This document shows positions 35,789 to 43,369 of a stretch of 45,488 nt of DNA, one piece after another (position 1 is the stretch's first letter; every line of letters starts with the position of its first letter). The notes beneath the pieces were generated by a model that saw only the letters and a list, made by a program, of their open reading frames with translations, was not told where the DNA came from and made no database searches. Origin of the DNA: Bacteroidales bacterium (GTDB lineage: Bacteria > Bacteroidota > Bacteroidia > Bacteroidales > FEN-979); contig JAQWBQ010000023.1 of the NCBI GenBank assembly GCA_028706295.1, forward strand, positions 1-45,488. Direction: 5' to 3'. Both the position numbers and the translations under genes were made by a program.

Positions 35789-36763
35789 ATGACTAAATCA
35801 CTCAATCATGTTTTTTTTCTCCTTCTCATGATCCTGATTATCGGTTCAGGGTGCTCAAAAACAGAGGAGACCAAAGATCCCTTCTACTCCCCGCCTCCCC
35901 AGGCTGATCCATTCATCACAGCATTTGTAAGCGATCTGAATGCCGACAGCATCAGCGCGTATACCACCCTGTTGCAAAACATGCAGCCAAGGTTCATGCT
36001 GAGTGAAAACCGGAGGGCGATTGCCATGTTCATCAGGAACAAGTTCATTCAGCTTGGATACCCTGCGGTACAGGTCGATTCCTTCTACCTCACCTCTTAT
36101 TACAACGATACTACCTACCATACCTGGCAATATAACATCATCGCATCGGTCACCGGAACCACATCCCCCGATTCGATCTATGTTATCGGAGCCCATTATG
36201 ACGCCACCCTGAACAGTGGAAATCCCTGGATCTACACCCCGGGAGCTGATGATGATGCCGGCGGGGTCGCCTCGCTTTTTGAACTTGCAAGGGTTATGAA
36301 GACGAGAAATTTTCAATCCAAATCTACCATCCAGTTCATCGCATTTGGGGCTGAGGAACTTAATATGGACGGCAGTAATAACTACGCCCAGAAAGCCGCG
36401 ATTACAGGTAAGAAGATCAAATGGATGCTGAATCACGACATGATCTCCTACGAACCTTCATCGGTACAGACCGACTGGAAAGTGAACATCATGGATTATG
36501 CAAATTCAACGGCTCTGCGGATGAATGCTCAACGCGTTGCTGGATTATACACCTGCCTGGGAACGGCAAACGATACTACCCACAATAAAGAAGGCGACAG
36601 CTATAACTTCTTTCTCAGGGGTTATCCGGCCCTTTTCCTGATCAGTTTTTCAAGCACCCCACACTACCATACCCTGCAGGATGTTATCGGTAATTGCAAC
36701 TTTAATTACTGCAGGGAAGTGACCAAACTTAGTTGTGCCATGCTGGTAGAGCAGAATAAATGA
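35789..36763 (+). CDS. M28-family zinc peptidase, lipoprotein
   Basis: A 324-residue protein with a lipoprotein signal (lipobox GSGC, lipid Cys22). The M28 fold is clear: zinc ligand His136 (VIGAHYDA), Asp residues in the GADDDAGG motif (152-159), catalytic/ligand Glu189-Glu190 (FGAEELNMDG), Asp217 (NHDMI) and His294 (TPHYHTLQD). M28 enzymes are aminopeptidases or, in a subgroup, glutaminyl cyclases. The substrate cannot be decided from the sequence, and glutaminyl-cyclase activity is a real alternative because T9SS-bearing bacteria often use a lipoprotein QC to cap the N-terminal Gln produced at the periplasm. Located 53 bp after the C10 peptidase and overlapping the next gene by four bases (ATGA). 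Confidence 0.9.
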   Translation: MTKSLNHVFFLLLMILIIGSGCSKTEETKDPFYSPPPQADPFITAFVSDLNADSISAYTTLLQNMQPRFMLSENRRAIAMFIRNKFIQLGYPAVQVDSFYLTSYYNDTTYHTWQYNIIASVTGTTSPDSIYVIGAHYDATLNSGNPWIYTPGADDDAGGVASLFELARVMKTRNFQSKSTIQFIAFGAEELNMDGSNNYAQKAAITGKKIKWMLNHDMISYEPSSVQTDWKVNIMDYANSTALRMNAQRVAGLYTCLGTANDTTHNKEGDSYNFFLRGYPALFLISFSSTPHYHTLQDVIGNCNFNYCREVTKLSCAMLVEQNK

Positions 36764-38247
36764 TACACGGGAGTAAACACATGGTACGACTTGTAAGATT
36801 CCTTTATCTGCCGGTGAAAATGGCAGTCGGCCTTGCCTGTTTTATGCTCTTACTGTCATCATCAATGCAACTATTTGGTCAGTCAAGGGATGTGGTGGTG
36901 ACCATTCACCTCAGGGGAGTTTTCCGAAGCAAAATCAGCATGCTAACCCTGTCGCCTTCCGGGTTATTCAAACCAGGACCTGAGATCAAAGAGGTAAAAA
37001 ACGGAGAAAAAACCCAGCTTAAGATTGCTGCAAAGTACCTTCCCGGAGAGTTTGTACTTCGATTCGATTATTCGGAAAAAGAGAACAGTTCGCCCTATCC
37101 GTGCGAAAAAAGGATCTTTATCTCAGACCAGGATCTCGAACTCCGGGTTAACCCGATGTTTTGCAATGCACCCGACAGTACCTGGTTGGAGAAAGGTGAA
37201 CTGGAAAATACATCGTTTGACCGGTTCTCCTCTGAGTCGGGCATGAAAAAGGAACAATTGGGGCTTCTGCAGAATTTTCTGTTGAACTATGATCAACCCG
37301 GGTCAAAATTCTATCAGCAGGGAATCCGGGAGTATGAACAAAGAAGACAATCTTACAACAAATGGCTGTCAGAAAAAACGTATAAAGACCGGGGGCTGTT
37401 TATCAGCACATTGTATGGATTTCAATACATTCCTGAAATATCCTGGGAAGGTTCAGAGACCGATCGCACCCGAAGTCTGATCGCCCATTATTTCGACGGC
37501 ATCGATTTTAACAATCCCAACCTGATCAAAACTTCCGGGATAAACAAGTTCCTGGATGGGTATGTTAACCTCTACGGACAGATGTCCACGACGATCGCCC
37601 TGCGGGATTCTCTGTTTCCTTTAGCCGGTAAGACAGCTATTGAGAAAGCAAAAAAAGGTCATCCCCTGGTTTATGGCTGGATGGTCGATTATTTCTACCG
37701 GGGTTATGAGTCCAACAACATCCCCGCGGGAATGAAAGTCCTGGAATCGTATCTGAACGATCCCGACTGTCCGACATCCAAACGACAGGAAATTACCCGA
37801 AGGTTAAAGGGAATGGAATCGCTGATTGCCGGGTCAAAAGCGCCGGATATTGAGATGAACGACATCAGCGATCAACCTTTTGACCTGTATCGGTTTCAGA
37901 CTGCTTCCCGGTATATTCTGATCCTGTTCTGGTCGGCCGGCTGCAGTCACTGTATGGAAACCGTAAAGGCTCTCTATCCCTGGTCGCAAAGACCCGAAAT
38001 ACGGGATCTGATTTCGGTGATCGCCATAGGTTTGGATGAAACCGCGGAAGACCAGGTCAGGTACCATGAAGAAATTAAACAACTGGCCGGATGGCAGCAC
38101 TTTCATGCTCCCGAAGGGGTGCGCAGTAAAGTAGCCAGTGATTATTATATCCTGGCCACCCCGGTTATGGTCTTGTTAAACGCTGTCGGTAAGGAAATCC
38201 TGGCGATTCCCAATTCACCGGCAGAGCTCTATGAATCAGTACATTGA
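36760..38247 (+). CDS. TlpA-like thioredoxin-fold protein with long N-terminal domain
   Basis: A 495-residue exported protein. The N terminus has a hydrophobic segment (about 17-40) ending FGQ, consistent with a signal peptide. Residues about 42-350 form a domain I do not recognise with certainty; the beginning resembles the DUF4369 region often fused to thioredoxins in Bacteroidota. The C-terminal thioredoxin domain (about 355-490) has the active site Cys395-Ser-His-Cys398 in FWSAGCSHCMETVKAL, a cis-Pro region TPVMVLLN and the typical fold order. It is therefore a periplasmic thiol-disulfide reductase. It starts in ATGA overlap with the M28 gene and is four bases ahead of a beta-barrel gene, so it belongs to the same operon. 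Confidence 0.85.
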   Translation: MIHGSKHMVRLVRFLYLPVKMAVGLACFMLLLSSSMQLFGQSRDVVVTIHLRGVFRSKISMLTLSPSGLFKPGPEIKEVKNGEKTQLKIAAKYLPGEFVLRFDYSEKENSSPYPCEKRIFISDQDLELRVNPMFCNAPDSTWLEKGELENTSFDRFSSESGMKKEQLGLLQNFLLNYDQPGSKFYQQGIREYEQRRQSYNKWLSEKTYKDRGLFISTLYGFQYIPEISWEGSETDRTRSLIAHYFDGIDFNNPNLIKTSGINKFLDGYVNLYGQMSTTIALRDSLFPLAGKTAIEKAKKGHPLVYGWMVDYFYRGYESNNIPAGMKVLESYLNDPDCPTSKRQEITRRLKGMESLIAGSKAPDIEMNDISDQPFDLYRFQTASRYILILFWSAGCSHCMETVKALYPWSQRPEIRDLISVIAIGLDETAEDQVRYHEEIKQLAGWQHFHAPEGVRSKVASDYYILATPVMVLLNAVGKEILAIPNSPAELYESVH

Positions 38248-38251
38248 GAAT

Positions 38252-38863
38252 ATGAGAAAGCTACTTTTAACACTTTTATTCATGGCTTTTATCGGCCTGA
38301 GTCCGGCACAACAACGACCCTGGAAAATCGGTATAAAGGGCGGCATTAGTTACATTCATCTCGAAAACTATGGTACCGGATTTTATTCCGACTTTGATCC
38401 CAAGCCCGGGTGGACAGCGGGAATTCTTTTTCAGTACAGCAAAGGAGGCTTCCTGAATTATGCGGTCGCACCGGAAATTGTATATACCCAATCCATAACC
38501 GACGCGGATCTTCTGTACCTGACCGATTGCCTTTCAACGATTCAGACAATCGACATCCCGGTCAATTTCAAGTTGGGCCTGCAACTGAGCAAAATCTTCA
38601 AACCTTATGTACTGGTGAACATTTACGGATCGTACATGGTCGAATATGAAGGAGATTTTTTTGATGCGCTCGACATGGACAAGTCACAGCCCGACTTTAC
38701 CATGAACAGGTTTTTCTGGGGCTTGAGCACCGGGATGGGATTTGATATCTGGAAGTTTCAGGTGGAAGGCAGGTATCGCTGGAATATGAACAGGATCCGG
38801 ACGGATGATTTTTCGTCACTTAAACAAATGGGGCTGGAACTCACCTGTGCCTTTCTTTTTTGA
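38252..38863 (+). CDS. PorT-family outer-membrane beta-barrel protein
   Basis: A 203-residue protein. I chose ATG 38252 (MRKLLLTLLFMAFIGLSPAQ), a good signal peptide, over an in-frame ATG at 38231 that lies inside the previous gene. The rest is a chain of beta-strands (WKIGIKGGISYIHLEN, GWTAGILFQYSKGGFLNYAVAPEIVYTQ, DIPVNFKLGLQLSKIFKPYVLVNIYGSY, FWGLSTGMGFDIWKFQVEGRYRWNMN, GLELTCAFLF), ending in Phe. The pattern fits the outer-membrane beta-barrel (PorT-like) family common in Bacteroidota. It lies four bases after the thioredoxin-fold gene. Function unknown. Confidence 0.82.
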   Translation: MRKLLLTLLFMAFIGLSPAQQRPWKIGIKGGISYIHLENYGTGFYSDFDPKPGWTAGILFQYSKGGFLNYAVAPEIVYTQSITDADLLYLTDCLSTIQTIDIPVNFKLGLQLSKIFKPYVLVNIYGSYMVEYEGDFFDALDMDKSQPDFTMNRFFWGLSTGMGFDIWKFQVEGRYRWNMNRIRTDDFSSLKQMGLELTCAFLF

Positions 38864-38889
38864 TCGTACTATAAAAATGTGACCTGATA

Positions 38890-40083
38890 ATGAAAAAGTT
38901 ATTACTGTATTGTCTTGCAATCTTCATCCTCTTTTCGTGCAAGAAGGAACCCCTGACCGACTTTATTTTCCTTGTAAAAGTCGAAAAAACAGAGACCCTC
39001 GACAAGTACACATTAGCGGGAAGGCTTAAGCAAAATCCGAATTCAACCCTTTACAAGGCATTGCCCAATAAAAAGATAAAGGCTGTTTCAATAGTCTATA
39101 ATACCCTCGATCCAAAGGGAAACCCCATATTGGCTTCGGGGGCAATTTTTTATCCGGTAGCCGACATTTCTCACGAACGATTGGGAACCATCCTGGGAGT
39201 CCATTATACGCTTGGGGCAAATTATGAAGTTCCGTCGCAGAAAATGGCAGTGACTGAAGGTCTGTTTTCCCTCTTTGGATATGTGGTTGTCGCGCCTGAT
39301 TACATCGGGTACGGGGCATCGAAAGACCAGGTTCATCCCTATTATGATGTCATAACCACCGGACAAGCCAGTGCCGACATGCTCCTTGCCGCCAAAGAGT
39401 ACTTTGCCTCTATCAGCAGGAGGATGTCGCATAATGTTACGGTGATGGGGTATTCACAGGGAGGGCAGGCCTCGCTTTCGTTTCTGAAGTTTGCTGAGAC
39501 CAATCCGCTGTACCAGGATGCTTTCGTGATTGACCAGGTATTTGCCGGTGGTGGGGCCTATGACCTGATCAAATCGTACGACACATTTGTAGCTAAGGAT
39601 TACAGCAGTCAGCCCGTCACCATTCCGTTGCTGGTACTGGGGCTCAATTATGGCGACAGTCTCAACCTCGATCTTACTCAGATGTTCGCTGAACCACTCC
39701 TTTCCAACTACGACGAATGGATCATCTCAAAGAAATATACCACCGATGAAGTTACGGCAAAGATGAATGAAACGAAACTCACAAAAATAATGGCGCCCCA
39801 GGCCTTCGATACCACAAATCCGAATACCAAAAAGTTCAGGGAGGCATTGCGGAACAACAGTCTGATCGTTTACGGGAAAATCAAGAACTGGGTTCCCAGG
39901 GCGAAGATAACATTGCTTCATGCCACCAAGGACACCATTGTCCCTTACGAGAACACTGAAAGCGCTTACCAGGCATTTCTTGCAGCCGGTTGTAATGTGA
40001 AAAAACACGATATTCCTGATAAGGATCACAAGGAGGCCGGTCAGGATTTTTATACGTATTGTATGCTTCAATTACTTGTTTAG
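38890..40083 (+). CDS. Alpha/beta-hydrolase lipoprotein (secretory lipase-like)
   Basis: A 397-residue protein with lipobox FSC (lipid Cys17, followed by two Lys). The hydrolase fold starts with KAVSIVYNTLDPKGNPILASGAIFYP, an oxyanion-region GVHYTLGAN and the nucleophile elbow VMGYSQGGQ (Ser189). The late segment LLHATKDTIVPYENT supplies the probable Asp, and the C-terminal DKDHKEAG the His. The arrangement matches secretory-lipase or feruloyl-esterase-like hydrolases. It is anchored in a membrane by its lipid; an ester or acyl substrate is likely but not identified. The gap to the preceding barrel is 26 bp, so it is probably operonic. Confidence 0.85.
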   Translation: MKKLLLYCLAIFILFSCKKEPLTDFIFLVKVEKTETLDKYTLAGRLKQNPNSTLYKALPNKKIKAVSIVYNTLDPKGNPILASGAIFYPVADISHERLGTILGVHYTLGANYEVPSQKMAVTEGLFSLFGYVVVAPDYIGYGASKDQVHPYYDVITTGQASADMLLAAKEYFASISRRMSHNVTVMGYSQGGQASLSFLKFAETNPLYQDAFVIDQVFAGGGAYDLIKSYDTFVAKDYSSQPVTIPLLVLGLNYGDSLNLDLTQMFAEPLLSNYDEWIISKKYTTDEVTAKMNETKLTKIMAPQAFDTTNPNTKKFREALRNNSLIVYGKIKNWVPRAKITLLHATKDTIVPYENTESAYQAFLAAGCNVKKHDIPDKDHKEAGQDFYTYCMLQLLV

Positions 40084-40093
40084 TTTTTACAGT

Positions 40094-40600
40094 ATGAAGA
40101 GTAAAATCGCCTTTTTAATCCTTTTTCTGAGCCCTGCTCTTCTGTGGGCTCAACATAAGTCCTATGCTGTTCACAACATAGGCTATTTCTTTGATGCCGG
40201 AATCTCATTCGGGGCAACATTCCCAAAAAACAATGAACCCAAAGCTGTCGTCGAAGTTTTTACAACGCACGGGTATCAGTTTTCCAAAACATTCTCGCTG
40301 GGCGCCGGAATTGCAACTTACAATACCGAGACGATTAACATCTACATGCAAGTCCGGTTCAATCTGAGGGACATCAATGATACACGCAGCCATTACACTT
40401 ATATAGCGCTGAGAGGCGGCTATTCGTGGAGTACCTGGACCGGCGATAACTGGGGTGATGATAAAGGACCCTTAATCGATCCACGTTTCGGCTGGTCGTT
40501 TTATACCAAAGAAGCCAATTTAAGATGGAGCATTTTTGCCGCGCCCTCTCTTTACCAGTTCCACTTCATTCCCAAGGTCGGGCTGGCATTTGAATTTTAA
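40094..40600 (+). CDS. Small outer-membrane beta-barrel protein
   Basis: A 168-residue protein starting MKSKIAFLILFLSPALLWAQ, a signal peptide cleaved near residue 20. The mature part alternates hydrophobic and polar strands (GYFFDAGISFGATFP, AVVEVFTTHGYQFSKTFSLGAGIATY, INIYMQVRFNLRDI, YTYIALRGGYSWSTW, PKVGLAFEF), ending in Phe, as in small eight-strand barrels. No ligand motif. The ATG at 40094 is 10 bases after the hydrolase stop; an upstream in-frame start inside the hydrolase is not needed. Last gene of the cluster, followed by a hairpin. Confidence 0.75.
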   Translation: MKSKIAFLILFLSPALLWAQHKSYAVHNIGYFFDAGISFGATFPKNNEPKAVVEVFTTHGYQFSKTFSLGAGIATYNTETINIYMQVRFNLRDINDTRSHYTYIALRGGYSWSTWTGDNWGDDKGPLIDPRFGWSFYTKEANLRWSIFAAPSLYQFHFIPKVGLAFEF

Positions 40601-40604
40601 ACGA

Positions 40605-40623
40605 GGCCTCCATTCCGGAGGCC
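40605..40623. terminator. Bidirectional hairpin between convergent genes
   Basis: GGCCTCC (40605-40611) and GGAGGCC (40617-40623) form a perfect seven-base-pair stem with a five-base loop. It lies exactly between the stop at 40600 (plus) and the stop at 40626 (minus). The T-run after it is short on both sides, but placement makes a shared terminator the simplest reading. Confidence 0.7.
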
Positions 40624-40625
40624 CT

Positions 40626-41429
40626 TCAGAATTTTACACTTTTTGAACCGTAAACCGGCGGACCGGATACCTTTGCCATCCTGAAACTGGTGGTCGCCCC
40701 GTTTTCCCGGAGTCCTGTCCAGAACATCGAATCGCCCTGGATTTCGATATTCCAGCATTCAAATGCTTTCCCGGTAACCCCTGTGTTAAGATCGTTGGTA
40801 AAATTGGATGCAAGAAGACTACCATACAGGAAATAGCCTCCTTCATTGTCGGGCTTGTTAATCCATGTTCCGGTACTGTCCTGAAAATAGTAGTTGAAAT
40901 GCCCGTTGTCCAGATAATCCCAATAATGAAAGGATGGATCCGTACTCCCGGGAGTTGAAGATTTACCATACCAGGTGCCTTTAAACCGGCTGGTCAGATC
41001 GGCGGATACTTTGATGTTAGTGTAACTTTTCTCATCGGGATATTCCTGGTCGTCGATCATGAATTTGCGCACGGAATAGGTCATACAGGATGGATCGATC
41101 GACAGGATCTCAAACTCCATATGGAATTTGTTCCCGAAGTCATTATATCCGTCAATGATGATGCAGTTTCCGTCGAGGTAGTATTTATAGTTGTCGTTTT
41201 CGATCCAGGAACGGTTGTTTTCGTCCAGCTGAAATCCCTTTGCATAGGTTTCTACCCCGTCGCTCCTGAATTCGATAACAAAGGATTCATCGGTCAGCAC
41301 CGGATTATGGTTTACCTGAATGTTTATCCATCTTCCCAGAACCAATGAAGCATAATCGGTTCCCTTTTCTTTTTTGCAACCCGTGCCAGCCAGCAATACG
41401 ATAAGGCACGAAAAAAACAGTTTTTTCAC
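40626..41429 (-). CDS. Lipocalin-like lipoprotein with two similar halves
   Basis: A 267-residue lipoprotein; the start is GTG (41429) because the resulting MKKLFFSCLIVLLAGTGC is a textbook lipoprotein signal (lipid Cys18). Two lipocalin-like segments follow: one from about 30 (LVLGRWINIQVNHNPVLTDESFVIEF ... SWIENDNYKYYLDGNCIIID) and one from about 146 (SRFKGTWYGKSSTPGSTDPSFHYW ... TGTWINKPDNEGGYFLYG). Both have the G-x-W start typical of lipocalin-like folds. Such proteins hold small hydrophobic ligands or are structural; no ligand is visible. It is expressed from a canonical promoter about 150 bp upstream, giving an unusually long leader. Confidence 0.75.
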   Translation of the reverse strand: MKKLFFSCLIVLLAGTGCKKEKGTDYASLVLGRWINIQVNHNPVLTDESFVIEFRSDGVETYAKGFQLDENNRSWIENDNYKYYLDGNCIIIDGYNDFGNKFHMEFEILSIDPSCMTYSVRKFMIDDQEYPDEKSYTNIKVSADLTSRFKGTWYGKSSTPGSTDPSFHYWDYLDNGHFNYYFQDSTGTWINKPDNEGGYFLYGSLLASNFTNDLNTGVTGKAFECWNIEIQGDSMFWTGLRENGATTSFRMAKVSGPPVYGSKSVKF

Positions 41430-41570
41430 AAGTATTTACACGCTGATTCTTAAAAATAATGCCGATCGGGCCTTCCGGTAAGCGACTGGTTCGATGGCAG
41501 GCCCAATAGGACCACATAATATTATCTGTTTAGTTGATTTCCAATTCCATAAAATACGAAACCGGAATCA
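41430..41570 (-). promoter_or_regulatory. Long 5' leader of the lipocalin-like gene
   Basis: The predicted transcript from the promoter at 41606-41576 has a leader of about 140 bases. It holds an inverted repeat GGGCCT (41468-41473) / AGGCCC (41499-41504) with a 25-base loop. I do not recognise any riboswitch class in it. Confidence 0.3.
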
Positions 41571-41575
41571 ACGGC

Positions 41576-41606
41576 CAAAATTAAACATAAAATGTCTTCC
41601 GGCAAA
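41576..41606 (-). promoter_or_regulatory. Canonical promoter for the lipocalin-like lipoprotein
   Basis: On the minus strand TTTG (41606-41603) and TAATTTTG (41583-41576) are separated by exactly 19 bp, a full match to the Bacteroidota consensus. Transcription should start near 41570, giving a leader of about 140 bases before the GTG start at 41429. Confidence 0.75.
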
Positions 41607-41689
41607 AATTTCAACCCCGGTAACACGGAAAAGCTCTCTGGATAAGGAATCTGAAGAGGAGTAAAAATCTCACGGATCCGGGATTTCGG

Positions 41690-42295
41690 TTATTCCTGCC
41701 CAAATTCCATTAACTTTTTCCTGATCTCTTCCACCAAAGAGGCTTTTTTCTCCTTCCACTGACGGTAACTTGACCATGTTCCGACCGATATTGCGGCGAC
41801 AAATACCGCAATGAAAATGATTTCCGGGATCAGGGTGTTTTCCATGTATTTCATGAAAGAGTATCTGACGATTAAGAATCCCCCCGTAAAAAAGGTTGCA
41901 ATAATGGGCAGCGTCAGGATCCAGTCGATTGGCTTCATGAACTTATGACGTTTTAATGCCTTTCTAAGGAAAATGCTTGCAGGTTCGGTATAATCCACCT
42001 TGCCGATCTTTAACAATAGTGAAAAGATGTAAAGAAGGGCCAAAGCAAAACCAAGGATCAACACTCCGTAGGCACTCCTGAAATCCCCATGTTTTGTCAT
42101 GGAAGTTCCCGTATAGATCCCTATAAACACAACAAACATTATGATCAGATAATACATTGCTTTTCTGTCTCTTGCATCGGTTTCTTTCAGTTGATCGATC
42201 AGTGAATTCATATCATCAGTTTTTGTTTGTTCATTTAATGCCTTGCCGGTTGGGCCTTCTGCAGGCGTTATATGCTTAAAGTCGTCCAATTCCAT
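41690..42295 (-). CDS. Four-TM membrane protein co-translated with ECF sigma factor
   Basis: A 201-residue protein with a soluble N-terminal 45 residues, then four TM segments (about 47-67, 75-94, 122-144 and 154-176) and a basic C-terminal helix (YRQWKEKKASLVEEIRKKLMEFGQE). Its start lies 20 bases inside the sigma-factor gene, so the two are translationally coupled. In this position an anti-sigma factor is the usual find, and a membrane protein with a cytoplasmic N terminus could act as one. However, there is no recognisable zinc-finger or other anti-sigma domain, so the role is inferred from context only. Confidence 0.75.
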   Translation of the reverse strand: MELDDFKHITPAEGPTGKALNEQTKTDDMNSLIDQLKETDARDRKAMYYLIIMFVVFIGIYTGTSMTKHGDFRSAYGVLILGFALALLYIFSLLLKIGKVDYTEPASIFLRKALKRHKFMKPIDWILTLPIIATFFTGGFLIVRYSFMKYMENTLIPEIIFIAVFVAAISVGTWSSYRQWKEKKASLVEEIRKKLMEFGQE

Positions 42296-42803
42296 GGCTG
42301 TATTCCTCCCATTGTTTTTTAACCTGATCTTTGATACGGAAAATTCTTACCCTGACATTGGACTCTGAAAGGCCTGTTATTTCGGCCATCTCACGGGTCG
42401 ACAGTTCCTCGAGATACAATGAAACCAGTGTGCGATCCGCTGTGTCAAGCACACTCATGAAATCCCTGAAAAACAACAGCTTCTGTTCGTGTTCCGGATC
42501 GTTTTCCTCATGAAACTCCATGATTTCCAGATCATCGAGACTGCCCCCGTCCTCAACAAGATGTCGGCGTCTTCTTTTGTCACTTCTGATACCTGAAAGA
42601 CATGCGTTCATCGTGACTCTGTAAATCCAGGTACTGATTTTAGACCTACCTTTGAATGTGTCTGCATGCTCCCAAATCCTTATCAATGCCTCCTGATATG
42701 CATCATCGCGTTCATCAGGGTCGTTAAAATACCAGCAACAGATCCTGAATATCTTTTTCCCATATTCATCGACCAGGGTCCTGAAAAGCTGTTCTTTTTG
42801 CAT
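42276..42803 (-). CDS. ECF-type sigma-70 family RNA polymerase sigma factor
   Basis: A 175-residue sigma factor. Region 2 (about 8-75) includes IFRICCWYFNDPDERDDAYQEALIRIWEHADTFKGRSKISTWIYRVTMNACLS, with the -10-recognition and core-binding helices. An acidic linker (about 85-108) leads to region 4 (about 112-168), TADRTLVSLYLEELSTREMAEITGLSESNVRVRIFRIKDQVKK, which is the -35-recognition HTH. It directs RNA polymerase to a small regulon, probably held inactive by the overlapping membrane protein gene until a signal is sensed. No consensus housekeeping promoter is evident; TAGTTTG (a one-base-short -7) is seen upstream, so autoregulation is possible. Confidence 0.93.
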   Translation of the reverse strand: MQKEQLFRTLVDEYGKKIFRICCWYFNDPDERDDAYQEALIRIWEHADTFKGRSKISTWIYRVTMNACLSGIRSDKRRRRHLVEDGGSLDDLEIMEFHEENDPEHEQKLLFFRDFMSVLDTADRTLVSLYLEELSTREMAEITGLSESNVRVRIFRIKDQVKKQWEEYSHGIGRL

Positions 42804-42902
42804 AGGTATCCAATCGGGAATTTTGATACCGGGGGTGATGTTTTGTTACAAACTATCGTTTATAAACATTTTTATACACCTATTACGTACATAAACATAA
42901 AT

Positions 42903-42939
42903 ACTCTTATCGATTAAAAAACATTTAGATAAGAGTTTT
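42903..42939. repeat. Nine-base-pair inverted repeat upstream of ECF sigma gene
   Basis: ACTCTTATC (42903-42911) and GATAAGAGT (42928-42936) are perfect complements with a 16-base loop and a T-run after the second arm. It sits about 100 bp upstream of the sigma-factor ATG, so it may be an operator or a terminator for an unknown plus-strand transcript. Confidence 0.4.
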
Positions 42940-43250
42940 GTGATGTAGACCTAAAAGATCACAGTCAAATCATATCTAATTGGATCACTATTATTTATAA
43001 TTATTGAAACGAAATTATAGGCTAATATAACTATAAATCGGTTACGCCTGATTACCAACCGGAATCGGAACTTGTAACTGGTAATGTGTTTGCCCAAAAT
43101 GTTTGGGAAAATCCCTGCCTGGGTATTACTGATCAGGTTTATCTGAAAAGAAACCGGGCTCGACCCAGAAGTCACTGTTCAGGGAAACCCTGGCAATTAC
43201 TTGGCAAGAAAGAATGAAAAGCCGTTCTCAGTAAAAGAAACCGATAAACA

Positions 43251-43280
43251 TTGAATTTATGGAAATATGGCTTATCTTTG
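43251..43280 (+). promoter_or_regulatory. Promoter of the T9SS cargo gene
   Basis: TTG (43251-43253) and TATCTTTG (43273-43280), a perfect -7 box, are separated by 19 bp, as in the Bacteroidota consensus. The ATG is at 43370, giving a leader of about 85 bases. Confidence 0.7.
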
Positions 43281-43369
43281 TCTGAGTGCCTGCTGGCTTG
43301 TCGAAACAATAATAGAGGCATCCTGATTCTGAGGACCTAAGCGCACCTGGTCACATATAACAGACAGTC

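Larger units (their letters stand above)
42804..43369. other. 566-bp intergenic region between sigma factor and T9SS cargo gene
   Basis: I see no convincing gene here. It is AT-rich and contains a nine-base-pair inverted repeat, ACTCTTATC (42903-42911) / GATAAGAGT (42928-42936), followed by TTTT, which could be a terminator or an operator near the sigma-factor promoter. The promoter for the downstream gene is at 43251-43280. A short minus-strand open frame (42951-43175) looks like chance. Confidence 0.6.

Noticed and set aside
41430-41570. A known riboswitch in the long leader
   Set aside because: No conserved core of any class I can recall (TPP, cobalamin, SAM, FMN and others) is visible; only one short inverted repeat is present.
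42951-43175. Short minus-strand open frame (74 codons) in the intergenic region
   Set aside because: No start context, promoter or recognisable protein; its length is expected by chance in AT-rich DNA.
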